DNA from: Hormiphora californensis
Taxonomy: Eukaryota > Ctenophora > Tentaculata > Cydippida > Pleurobrachiidae
DNA length: 64,000 nucleotides
Assembly: GCA_020137815.1 (NCBI GenBank)
Contig: CM035357.1
Location: forward strand, 3,182,528-3,246,527
Reading direction: 5' to 3'
The position numbers were made by a program, and so were the translations under genes. This document shows positions 13,701-25,700 of the stretch, piece by piece (position 1 is the first letter of the stretch; every line of letters begins with the position of its first letter). Below the pieces are notes generated by a model that was given only the letters and a program-made list of their open reading frames with translations, did not search any database and was not told the DNA's origin.

Positions 13701-16700
13701 ATTTGATTAAGTTTTGCAGGTAAACAGTTCCATAGTCGTGGTCCCATAACAGCAAAGGATCCGTCATATGCTGTCTGTTTGGCCATAGTGGACAGTCAAT
13801 TTGGGAACCACAGCTCGAACTCCAAGTCGGCCTCCAGTTGTGAACCTTATTTTGAGGTCATTGGAGACTAGGCCGTGCATGATCTTCCACATGTGGAGAA
13901 TGGAGTATCTCTCTCTCCTGCGCTGCAGGGAGCTAAGGCCCAGGTATTGCAGTCTCTGCCAGTAATCCATCCCCTTGCACTCAGAGATCCGTCTGGTGAA
14001 GGAGCGTTGCACCCCCTCTAAAACCTGGATATCCTGGATCTTGGTAGGATTCCAAAGAGGGCAGCAGTATTCCAGCAGGCTTCTTACCATGCTCTTGTAG
14101 AGGGTTACCATAACCCCTCTATCCCTGGTCCTGAACACACTAAACACCCAGGCTGCTTTCCTCTTAGCGTTTTCGGCGATGGTAGCGATGTGACCGGACC
14201 AGGTTAGATCAGAATGAACAAGCACGCCCAAATCCTTAACCGAGGACATAGGTTTCAGCAGCCCTGCTGAAGTGCTGTAGCTCAAGATATCAGCAGTAAA
14301 AGGGAGATGGTGCGTGAGATGGTCACGTGAAACGCCATGCAGTAGGAATTCAAACTTATCCGTATGCAGTTTCATGTTATTTCTCAGTGACCACTCGGTA
14401 ACCGAATCCAGGTCCCGTTGGAGTATTTTCATATCCATTTCTCCTCCAATACTCTTCATGATTCGTGTGTCATCTGCAAAGCACCGCAGTGTACTTCCTG
14501 ACACAACCGTTGTGATATCATTCAGATATATTAAAAAGAGCATCGGTCCCAAAACTGACCCTTGGGGAACTCCGCTCTTAACATGTACAGGCTCCGACTG
14601 ACATCCATCCACCGTGACTCTCTGCACTCTTCCTTCCAGGAAAGACTGGATCCATGTCACGAGACCTTCATGTACCTTATAGCTTCTAAGCTTTCTAATC
14701 AAGATGTTATGATCAACTCGGTCAAACGCCTTAGCGTAATCAAGGTACACAGAGTCAGTTTCCATGCCATCGAGTGCATTACTATGAATGTTGTCGAAGT
14801 GATCTAGGAGCTGGGTGAGGCAACTTCTCCCACGCCTAAATCCATGTTGAATGTCGTTAAAAAGCTCATTTTTCTCAAAATGGTTCACTAGCTTTTTCCG
14901 TACGACTCTCTCGAAGACCTTAATGGTATGATCGGTCAGAGAGACAGGGCGATAATTTGCAGCTGAGGACCTGCTACCCTTCTTGTAGAGGGGGGTGACA
15001 AGCGACACCTTGGACGATGATGGAACAATACCTTCCCCTAGCGACCTAGTCCACATCAGGTACAGTGGGTGTGCCACCGCTTCAGCGCAGCTTTTCAGCA
15101 GTATGGCCGGTATTCCGTCCGGACCAGGAGCTGCATCCGGTTTCATCTCCTTGATAGCATCTAGGATATCTTTCACTGTAAAGTCAACATCATTGTCACC
15201 ATGTGTTATTGACTCGCAAACTGTGATATCGTGTCCTGTGTTTAAGTCAGCTTCCTCCGGGTCACTGAACACAGCCTTGAATTGCCTAGACAAAGCTTCC
15301 ACAATTTCTTTCTTATCAGTGATCAATTCGCCAGATTCTCCAGTTAACGCCGAGATACTGTTGCTGTCACCAGCGAAACGCTTAGCGTAGCTGTAGAAGT
15401 ACTTGGCGTTTGTTTTGATCTTTTCAACTGCCAGTTTTTCCTGCTTTATATTCTCATCCAGGATAGCATCCCGGATTTCCCCATAAAGCACATCGATCCT
15501 CTTTTGGAGAGCTTCAATCTGACTGATTGGAGTATCCTTTTTCTCCAAGAGCAGTGCGAGACGCCCTTTCGCAGCTCTTTTTTTCCGAGAAAGTTTTCTG
15601 ACAAGCTTTGGCCTCCCCCTTCTCGGTTTCTTCCTAGGTGCATGAATCTGAGCAATCTGGAACAATATATCCCTGAATACTCGAGGAAGCTCTTCCGTGG
15701 TGCACTTACCGAATACAGCTTCCCAATCAACCTTTTTTACCGCCTCACATATTGCCTCTGTATCTGCTTTGTACATATCCAGTGAACGAAACTCATCAGC
15801 AGCAAACTGAGGTGGCACAGTTTCCCTGGCTGCAGAGCACGGATTCCGAGTCACACCAAACTCCAATAGGTTGTGGTCCGACAACCTAGTCTCCTTGCTC
15901 CTCACACGGTTAACCAGTGTCTCAGAGTTGCTGAAAACCAAATCCAAGTAGCTGCTGCCTCTCGATGGTACATCAATATATTGAGAAAGCAGCGTGTCCT
16001 CAGTGAAGCTAAGCAGTGCATCACTATTTGCTGTTCTTGGGTTTGCCTCAGGTGGATTCCAAGCGATCTCAGGTACATTAAAATCTCCCATAAGACAGAG
16101 TCTGTCTTATGGGCCAGATCATGTTGTCTGTCTGACAGACAACATGATCTGGCCTCTGTTCGATGAAATTTCTGGCTACCTCCAGGCACGCCCTAAAATC
16201 ACTAACTGGAGCGGATGGTGATCTGTACAGTACCCCAAATACCCACTTGCTTGGGCTTGAGGAGCACATTAACAGCTGACAGCTGTCTTTATCCAAAGCT
16301 ACATGCTCGTCTATCGGTAGATCAAATGACGTCAGCAGCATAACACCGCCCCCTGTCCTGTATCTCCGATCACAACGGTAGACCCTGTACTTCTCCCATC
16401 CATTTAGAATTTGTAAGTTTTCCACGTATGGTTTAAAGTGAGAGTGGACCGAATCAGAATTGGACAAGTTTGTTGTAGATAGTAGAGATTAGCTTTCTGA
16501 GCATTTTGCCTTTTTGCCGCTCAAAATCGACTCACCCATCACTGAGATATTTTTGTTATGTTGGGAGAACTCCTGTTTAATCAGTATGTATAAAACAGAA
16601 TAGAAACAATCGTAGTGTTTTACTAACACATTCTGAATACAGGGTGTCCCATATATTCTCCGGGTCGGTTGGCGAGCTGTCACGCAAAAACAGTGATAGT

Positions 16701-19700
16701 TGTTTGAAAACAAACTGCGGGAGTGTGCTGGATTAATTCCTTCCTAACTGATGGCTTTGTTTTAAAATTGAATTTCAAAAGTTCATTTTTCATGAATGAA
16801 CATTGCTGCCGTTCATTCATGAATTCTGAAATATTGTTTACCGTGAGTAAGTAACTTTTCTTTGGCTCGCAATTATCTTTCCAATGAGCACCATAAACTC
16901 AAATTGAAGCACCAGGTCACATGACAGTTGAGAAAATGAACATGCATGATTTTGGCTCTTTTTGCGACTTTCAATCGGCTGTATCACCGCTACCTTTTCT
17001 TCAATCTTTTTGAAACTTTAGGTGAACATTGGATAAGCAAAGATCTTTGCTCACAAGAAAAATCAAGGTCATAACGCAAAGTTCATTTTTCAATTTTGGT
17101 AGTTCATTCCACTCATTCAGGAACCAAAATCCCTAAAGTGATGAAAAGTGTCTTTGATGGTCTTTGATTTCAATGTGGCATCGGTTTTAATCTTATTGAT
17201 CATAAATCAACTCATTTCATTGAACTAACCATCATTTTCGAGGGGCTATGAGATCTCTTAAAATTGCTGCACGATACTAATCGCAGAAGACCCGAATCAC
17301 ATGCTTGAATTTGAGGAAAACTCTTTATTATTGCTCAACGAGGGTGTCAGATATCACCTTGATTACATGGCACCCACTAACTAGCTTGGAAACACGTTAC
17401 TACACCCCTCTGTCATTGCAGGACATGGACCAAACAAAACCCAACACCTTTCATCACTTTAGGGATTTTGTTCCTGAATGAGTGGAATGAACTACCAAAA
17501 TTGAAAAATGAACTTTGCGTTATGACCTTGATTTTTCTTGTGAGCAAAGATCTTTGCTTATCCAATGTTCACCCAAAGTTTCAAAAAGATTGAAGATAAG
17601 GTAGCGGTGATACAGCCGATTGAAAGTCGCAAAAAGAGCCAAAATCATGCATGTTCATTTTCTCAACTGTCATGTGACCTGGTGCTTCAATTTGAGTTTT
17701 ATGGTGCTCATTGGAAAGATAATTGCGAGCCAAAGAAAAGTTACTTACTCAAGGTAAACAATATTTCAGAATTCATGAATGAACGGCAGCAATGTTCATT
17801 CATGAAAAATGAACTTTTGAAATTTAATTTTAAAACAAAGCCATCAGTTAGGAAGGAATTAATCCAGCACACTCCCGCAGTTTGTTTTCACACAACTATC
17901 ACCGTTTTTGCGTGACAGCACGCCAACCGACCCGGAGAATATATGGGACACCCTGTATAAGCAGTGAGGTTAACATGTCCATGCACAGAAGCTGGGCAAT
18001 GCAAGCCAGCATGTTAAAAATTTAAAGAATGTGTTAGTAAAACACAAGGATTGTTTCTATCCTGTTTGATAAATACTGATCCAGCAGGAATTCTCCCAAC
18101 ATAACAAAAATATCTCAGTGATGGGTGGGTCGATTTTGAGCGGCAAAAAGGCAAAATGCTCAGAGAGCTATTCTCTACTACCTACAACAAACTTGTCCAA
18201 TTCTGATCCGGTCTACTCTCACTTTAAGCCATGTTTCTGTCACAGCTATGAAGGGTACCTCTCCTGGGATTGACTCCACATCCTCCCTGAGGCACTGCAA
18301 CTTCCAAGCACATTTACTCCTTGCACTTGGGTTGCAGGATTGGGCGTTTAATAACACGCCTGACTGCAGCACCCGTGGCCGGATCCGACCCGAGACCTCC
18401 CCATTGAGCAGCTCTTTCCTTGATCTGCTCTCAGAGTTTTCAGGGTTTTCTGCATTTGTGTCTGATCCCCTTTTATGTCCGACATTCCCTTCTGAAGCTT
18501 TTCCAAAAGGGATTTGATAGCTAAAAAATCACCCTGACTTTTAGCTGGAGTGAATTTTGCGTTTGGTTTACCGCCTGGTTTACCGTTTCGTCCCAGCGAA
18601 CTGCCAGGCTTCTTATCATTGGACTTGTTTTGCCCCGTTGCGAAGGACGGCTTTTCCGTTCGTCCTCCTTCCTGGGAAAGTCCACGTTCACTCTTTCTTC
18701 TATCTCTCTTTTGCCCCACCTGGTCCCTTGGCTTTCGCCTGTTGGTTCCTTTGGGGTGAACAAGGTAACATTTCTTTTCAAAACATTCCTTGGATTCTAT
18801 TGCTCTGCTACAGATAGCCTTGTGTAGTTTCCTACATTCCGGACCCTTGGCACAACCTTTCTCTCCTTTCTTCCCCCAGGGAACACATAGTTTCGGATGA
18901 AAAAAGTCACACCTATCCTTACCGTCAGCAGATTTCTTCCCAGTTATGCCATGAGGACACCTACCCTCCTTGAGTAACATACAAGTAGTTTCGCACTCGT
19001 TTGGGAATTTTTCCGCCTCCTTCTGCTGTTTCGCGAGATTGGCCAGTGCTTCCAGCACAGTCGGATCGCCAGCATTCACCTTCTCGCTTGCCTCATCGTT
19101 CATTTTCGTTTTCCGTTCAATACCGGGCTCAACAATCGACAGACTGTTATTCCTAGACCTTCCAGGCGTATTCAGTCGCGATGAGACCTTGGTAGTAAGC
19201 GGTGTACCCTTTTCCTCATCTTTGGGAACACAGCACGGATCACATATCCAAACTTCTCCTACCAGGCTTGAAGCTTCATTTCTGGAAGTGATTACACTCA
19301 CCAAAGGTTCACAGTCATGGGAAGGTTGATGACAGAGAAAACACCTCAGAGGAACGAGGCCATTCCTCTTGTGCTGGTAGATGTCGTTACATTCAGCACA
19401 TTTGACTGGCACGGTCAGGGCTTTGAGCTCCTGAGCAACCCTGAGAGCAATCCTGGGCTTTGTTTTCAGCTCTATGTCCTTAACCCCCTTTTCACCATAT
19501 AGGGGAGGAATACCGAGAAACTCCGCGAATTCATCGAGAATGGGTCGGTTAACCTTTGATAAGGACGCCTTATTGGCCCACACAGGTTGTGATGTATCGA
19601 AGTGTGTCAAGCAGGTTTTAACAGCTTCCGGACCAGTCCGAATCATCTCCCCGAGTACTTCCTTGGCTGTGCCATGTTTGTCATGATTGGCCATTACTTT

Positions 19701-22700
19701 TACCATAGGCTAGATCCTACAGGGGGTTTGAGACACACGACGCCGCCGCGAGCTCAAATTAATTTGTTTAAAGTAGTGTTGAAAAGTTTGACTCATAGCT
19801 CTATCTTTCACTTACCATTATCCAGGCGAGTATTGCCAAGAAAGTAAGAGATGGAGGTCATCCCTCTCCTGTAAACTGCTCGGATCCACCTGTCTCCTGT
19901 CTTCAGAGTGTTCCATATTCATGATGACACTAATCACCCTTCACCGGCTAGTCTCCGTTGTGTTACCTAGGAAAGTGGTACACCTGGGAAAAAGTAAGGG
20001 GTTTGGAATGGAGAATTATTATACCACTCCCGTTCTATACAGTATAGTAGTAACTTATTCAGTTTAGAATGGAGTTTGGAAACGAGATAGAAAAGAGAAG
20101 AATAACATATTGGGTTTGGAGCCATTTGTTTTTGTATCCACGATCCTATCCTTCGAGGATTCTGAGATTGTACACCAATGGAAAGTTCTTAAGCCTTTAG
20201 AACTTCCCATTGGTGTATCTTAGTAAAGGTTCTTATAATAATTATATTTTCAGGAGGTCTGGCTATCTGGTATATCTCAATAGTGTCAGTGTGGGTAGTT
20301 GTGGCAGGCCTAGCATGGATACCTAACATGCATGTATGTAGAATAATTTCATATTACAACACAACCCCCCCCCCCCCCCGGCAGCCCCCCAGAATCCAGA
20401 TTCATGTCATATCACCCCCCCCCCCCCCCCGGCATTCCCCCAGAATCCAGATTCATCTCATATCACCCTCATTCATTTCATATTACCCCATCTGGTGGTA
20501 TGAAGGGGGGCCATCAATTACCCTTCACGGACTACTTTACCCTTGATCCCTATTCGACTCCAGGCTTTTTTTTACTTGCTCTATTCCGTATAAAAACAGG
20601 GTACGATTCTATAGAATAATATACGATAGAATACGATAGAATAATATACGATTCTATACGAAACTATTTACTATATTATATTTTATGAGAAATGGGGTTT
20701 ACGAGAGAATATGTCTGACCTTGACAGGTTATTTGAAGCCCGAGGAAGAAGAGCTCCCAAGGTCTCTCTTAAGATCTCCCAAGGTCTCTCTTAAGATCTC
20801 CCAAGGTCTCTCTTAAGATCTGTCAAGGTCTCTCTTAAGATCTCCCAAGGTCTCTCTTAAGATCTCCCAAGGTCTCTCTTAAGATCTCCCAAGGTCTCTT
20901 AAGATCTGTCAAGGTCTCTCTTAAGATCTCCCAAGGTCTCTTAAGATCTGTCAAGAGAGATAAAGAAGGAGTTAACTGTGACGTGTAGATTTAGCGAGAT
21001 TCAATGAATACCCCTTCATATATAAAACCTCACCTCGCCCCTTCATCCCCACGATGCAGTGCGCTCAGATCTGGCAGGCCAATGCTTTGACCACGGTTCT
21101 CATACGCTCCGAAAGAAATGAGAATAGGGTCAGGCCAATACTCTCACAGCTCGACTCAGATTGAGTCAGCGATGTAAAATTCATTAATTTTCTACCGTTC
21201 TAGAAACATGACAAGATAACCCTTATCATAAATTCTTAAAAGATGTCTGTAGAACTCTTTTTAGTAGAACTAGATTTAAATCGTTCACCATCCGGAGCAG
21301 AACTGTCAGAAAAACTAATAGTTTTTAACCTCGATATATATGTACCGGGTAGAGCTGTGAGCAAAACCCTTTCCCCCGAGCATCCCGGTAAATCGGGGCC
21401 CGACTGTAGATAAATCGCTCTCCATCCAGATTGGGAGCATAACTGTCAAAATCCAGGCACTGAATCTCGCGCAAATTTAATTGGTTCAAAAATTACGCAA
21501 TTTCTCGATGCAATAACTTTTTGGAGGTAGCTACTTTTCTCTGTCAAATTAACCAGATTCCCAGAATTGACTTCCCCAGAAATTTTCCTTCATGTGTCTC
21601 TCTACTCCCCCCACCACTTTCTCCCGTTAGATGGTTTGCTACTTTTCTAGTTGTGCAATCGGCTGAAATTTCAGACACCTGGCTAAAAAAGCGAAATTTT
21701 GCATTTTTCTGAACCCAGTTTTACCTCCCCCACCCCTGACGAAACGTTGGAATTTACCACCCAATATTTTGGAATTTTACCCGGCCTATATATTTCAGAT
21801 GTTCCAAGAGTACTTTGTTACCGAGGCGTACTACGTCAACAATTCTTTCTTTGGGAAGGGGGATAAGAAGAATCTGTTTCAGTACGTGTATCAGTATCAA
21901 CAAAATAGGAGCACAGCTGCACCCACTGATATCTCACTGACCTGGGATGAAATATTCCAAGGTGAGTTGTACGGTAACCATGGGAACCATGAAAACTTTT
22001 TATCAAACAGAACTGTGGAAGGGAGACCGCTTTTCTTTTCATATCACCGTCCGCATCCCATGCCCACATCGTAGATGTCTGACTCTGTGACTGAAACAAA
22101 CAAAATTGTGATAAAAACAAAATAAAAAGGACATTGAGACATTTCGAATCCGAACGGTAACTAAATGACAACTGTAAATTTAGTACGCACTTACAAAGAG
22201 ATGTTGAAACAGCTGCTGGTCTCTCGAGTCGCTTCTATATTTGATCCACCGCTGCTTGAACAGACTCTGAAAAAATCTTTACATCGCACTGCAAAGAAAC
22301 AGACAAAAAGCAGTTTCAACAGGTTAAAATGGGCAGGGTGATAACCAATCAAGATTCAGAGTTCTAGTTATTCAAGCGGGTAGACTTGTTGCGTTAAAGG
22401 TTGACAAGATACCTAAAACTTTTCGTATATCGTCTTATTTTGATTTATCATTAATTTTCAGCATTTTTTCAGAATTTTTTGTCGGCTAGAAAAAAATTCG
22501 AAATAGGGGGTCTACCGATATTGTCAGCACTGGTTTTACTGGGCACACTCACTGCGTCTCGCAAATTGAAATTCACGTTTCCGGTTCCTCAAAAGATAGC
22601 TACTTGATCTTGGTTGCGTTGGATTGGCCTTAATAAGACCTTTCCAACGCTACCAAAACGGTTTCTGTATCTCATCAGGAACCGGAGATATTCCAGTATC

Positions 22701-25700
22701 AATTTTAAAAAAGGCACACTCATTTGTCAGTAGACCCCCTATTTTGCACATATTTCTAGCCGACAAAAAATTCTGAAAAAATGCTGAAAATTAATGATAA
22801 ATCAAAATAAGACGATATACGAAAAGTTTTAGGTATCTTGTCAACCTTTAAGGTATTCAGAGAAAGTCTGTATGGCGGCGCCCATACCCCAGTGCGCTCA
22901 GATGGGGTCGGCGGAGCCAGACAGCAGAAAGTGGAACTGATAAATGCAGTTGGCATGATTACGAGGATAATGGATACGATGTTACTAGGTGGATATATCA
23001 CTCTGCCCATTTGAAATAAAATGAAACCGTTTTTCCCAAATCAATAAATTAATATTTTTACAGCATCAAGTTCAACAGCAAAGTCCCGGTGTAAATGTTC
23101 GATAATTCTAGTCCCGCGAGTGACCATACAATATACACATGCACAATTAAAACTTCCACTATGGGGATATATTCTCAACCTCATTTCACATCAAAACTAA
23201 GAACATCATCTCGGACAGTCAACACAACCCCACTTCCCGCCGTTATCTTATTCTCCAAACTCATGTCGGCCAATTTGTCCACAACCCTCCTAGATACCTC
23301 ATTCTTAAGGGACCGTGCTCCATAATTAGTGTCTAGCGCTTGGGACAACAAAACTACTGCTGAGTCATCCCAAGAAAACGAGATGTTAAGTTTAGTAGCA
23401 TAGTCCTTAATCCTCTCTAATTCCCGGGTAACCAACTCTTTACACTGGCCCCTTGAAAAGGGTAGGAAATACACAATTTCATTAATACGGCCCAGGAACT
23501 CGTTTCTCCTAAAAGCACCCTTCAAAAGAGGATACATGATAAACTTCTTGAAATCCTCATCAAGTGCCCCGGTATGGTGCGCGATTTGATCTGCCCCCAC
23601 ATTGGTTGTCATGACAAACGTTGCCCCGGGACACGATACCGTCACCCCCTTCCCATCAGTTATCCTCCCCTCATCAAACAACTGTAACATGATATTCAGC
23701 ACATCTGGGTGGGCCTTTTCCACCTCGTCAAGCAGGACAACAGAGTTGGGAGCGCTGGTGAGGGCGCCGGTTAGTTGTCCACCCTCCTCGTGACCAACAT
23801 ACCCCGGGGGAGATCCAATAAATTTGGAAACTTCGTGTTTCTCTTGGAACTCGCTCATGTCCACCCTAATGAAATCCACCCCTTCTGCCTCTTGTTTCAT
23901 GTACTCAGCCAGCTGCTTCGCGGTTTCTGTTTTCCCGATCCCAGAGGATCCTACAAACAGCATGACGAGGGGTTTATCTTCCTGCCAGCCGAGACTGCGG
24001 CGTTGTACTGCCGCTGTAACGGACATCAGGGCATCTTCCTGACCTACAACGTTTTGTTTCAGAAACGGTCCTAACCCGAGGATTCGTTTTCGTTTCCGGT
24101 CTTGTTCCGCCTTGTCCAGTAACCGGATAATCTCCTTATCGACAGCTAGGTCCCGGGGTGTGGCCTGGCCGTGGTGGGTGGTTAGGGAGGGATCACATCC
24201 TGCTGATAGGAGGGTCTGCACCATCCTATCATCATCGTTTAGTACTGCATAGTGTAGAGGTGTAGCCCCCCTCCAGTCAGAGTGAGAGTTGAAGTTGCCT
24301 CCACCCAATAGTCGGCGGTGTTGTTGAATTGGGGTGACTTGGTGCATTTGGACGGGCACAGACGGGAATGGGTATTCATCCCTACAGTTAACATCAACTT
24401 TAAATCGTAGTAACTCCTTGACAACCCGAGAGTTCCCCATAGCAACGGCGTGGTGTAGAATTGTCCAACCTCCCGGGTAACGGTAATTAGGATCAGCTCC
24501 CTCTTTCAGTAAAACCCTGATTCTCTTGATATCTGGGGCAGGTGAGAGAACCTCAGAAGCGAGGGTCTCAGTAGCGGTGAAATCAACATGGGGAGGGCCG
24601 GGTGATTTGTGGTCGATTAGAAATGCACCTGCTGACGCAGCTAACAGAAGACCAGGAACAGCTTTTTTACAGTTACCATGGTTACCATGGTTACCATAGT
24701 TACGGTTATTGTTGGTGTTTACTGGATGGTGGAAAAGTGCACTGGATAGGGTTCGAGGTTTACGTAGTGCGGAACAGATACACCGCCGGATCATGGGCTG
24801 CTAGAATGGGATATAATGAGGGAGTGGTTAGTAGACGTATGACTCTTGGTCCAAGAGCCTTGGACAACATAAAATGCAATCACCAAACGAATTTAAAAAT
24901 AATTTATTACTGAAAACAAGGCATACAATTTAACAATAATAAACACAACAAAAACACCCTCTTTTCAGTGATAGAAAGTAGCGGAGTAGGCTCTACCTAC
25001 AGGCACCAGGGATTAATGGGGTTCTACAGCGCACACGGTATGTACTTTTAATACAGGACAAAACACATTGAGGGAGATCTTGAGTTCGACTATAGAGTGA
25101 GGGAGAGAGAGGCAGTGTGCCTGATAAGATAGAGGGATAAAAGGAGAGATAAACCACGTGATCTGACCGAATATCTCCCCACAATTAGGTGTGTGTCTAC
25201 ATCGGCTGTTTACCACTACAGATATCCCAAGCTGGGGCTACAGCCTCGCTCTTAACGTGTTCAACAGCATCTGTTTTGTATTTATTGTTCTGGCGTACAC
25301 GTATATCCTCACCGTATCGAGTAAGTGGCACCAATTAATTAATATGAGTTGTTAATTGTATCAGTCTATTTATCAGATTTTACCAGTTAAATGTTCCTCC
25401 CTTGGAGCAACTGGAGTAATTATCTCCGCGGTGTAGAGAGAGATACTGGATACGTATCTATCATACCTGTAAAATATATAATGATTGAGATGAGAGGAGT
25501 AACCAATTCATTAACTTCTACCCCGGCCTCTGACAACGTATCCGTAGCTTTATCAGACCCAGCTTGACAAATTTACGAAGTTGCTAATATTTCCCCGCTC
25601 TATCTATAAGATGTAATTGGAAGTGCCAGTCGTAATTCCCTTCCCCCTCCCGCAGAGAAAATTGGAAGCGCCCGTTCCAAAGGGTTCCGCCCCCTTCCTA

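Larger units (their letters stand above)
13538..18372 (-). pseudogene. CR1-like ORF2 (endonuclease-reverse transcriptase), interrupted
   Basis: The endonuclease starts at 18372 (PFIAVTETWLK near its end), is cut by the 16437-18223 element, and resumes with PYVENLQILNGW at about 16430. It is broken again at 16090-16150 by palindromic sequence just before GDFNVPEIAW, then runs on as a 775-codon frame (16091-13764). Visible features: SDHNLLEFGV; PDGIPAILLK; YRPVSLTDHTIKVFERVV; the catalytic CFADD near residue 540 of that frame; and a C-terminal GPRLWNCLP segment in the +1 frame (13786-13538). The copy cannot make an intact endonuclease and is presumed dead. Confidence 0.85.
13500..19730 (-). mobile_element. 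CR1-like LINE, disrupted by nested insertions
   Basis: Read on the - strand: ORF1 (19706-18348), then ORF2 (from 18372 to about 13538). ORF2 is interrupted by a TTAA transposon at 16437-18223 and by a short palindromic insertion at about 16090-16150. It lies in the GPCR intron between the TM2 and TM3 exons, opposite in sense to the host gene. I could not define the outer target duplication. Confidence 0.8.

Noticed and set aside
17565-17915. 116-codon frame in the mariner-type foldback
   Set aside because: Entirely within one palindromic arm and mirrored in the other; no transposase motif.
22756-23010. 84-codon - strand frame upstream of the CLPB 3' end
   Set aside because: Half of it is the arm of the TTAA MITE 22398-22847.
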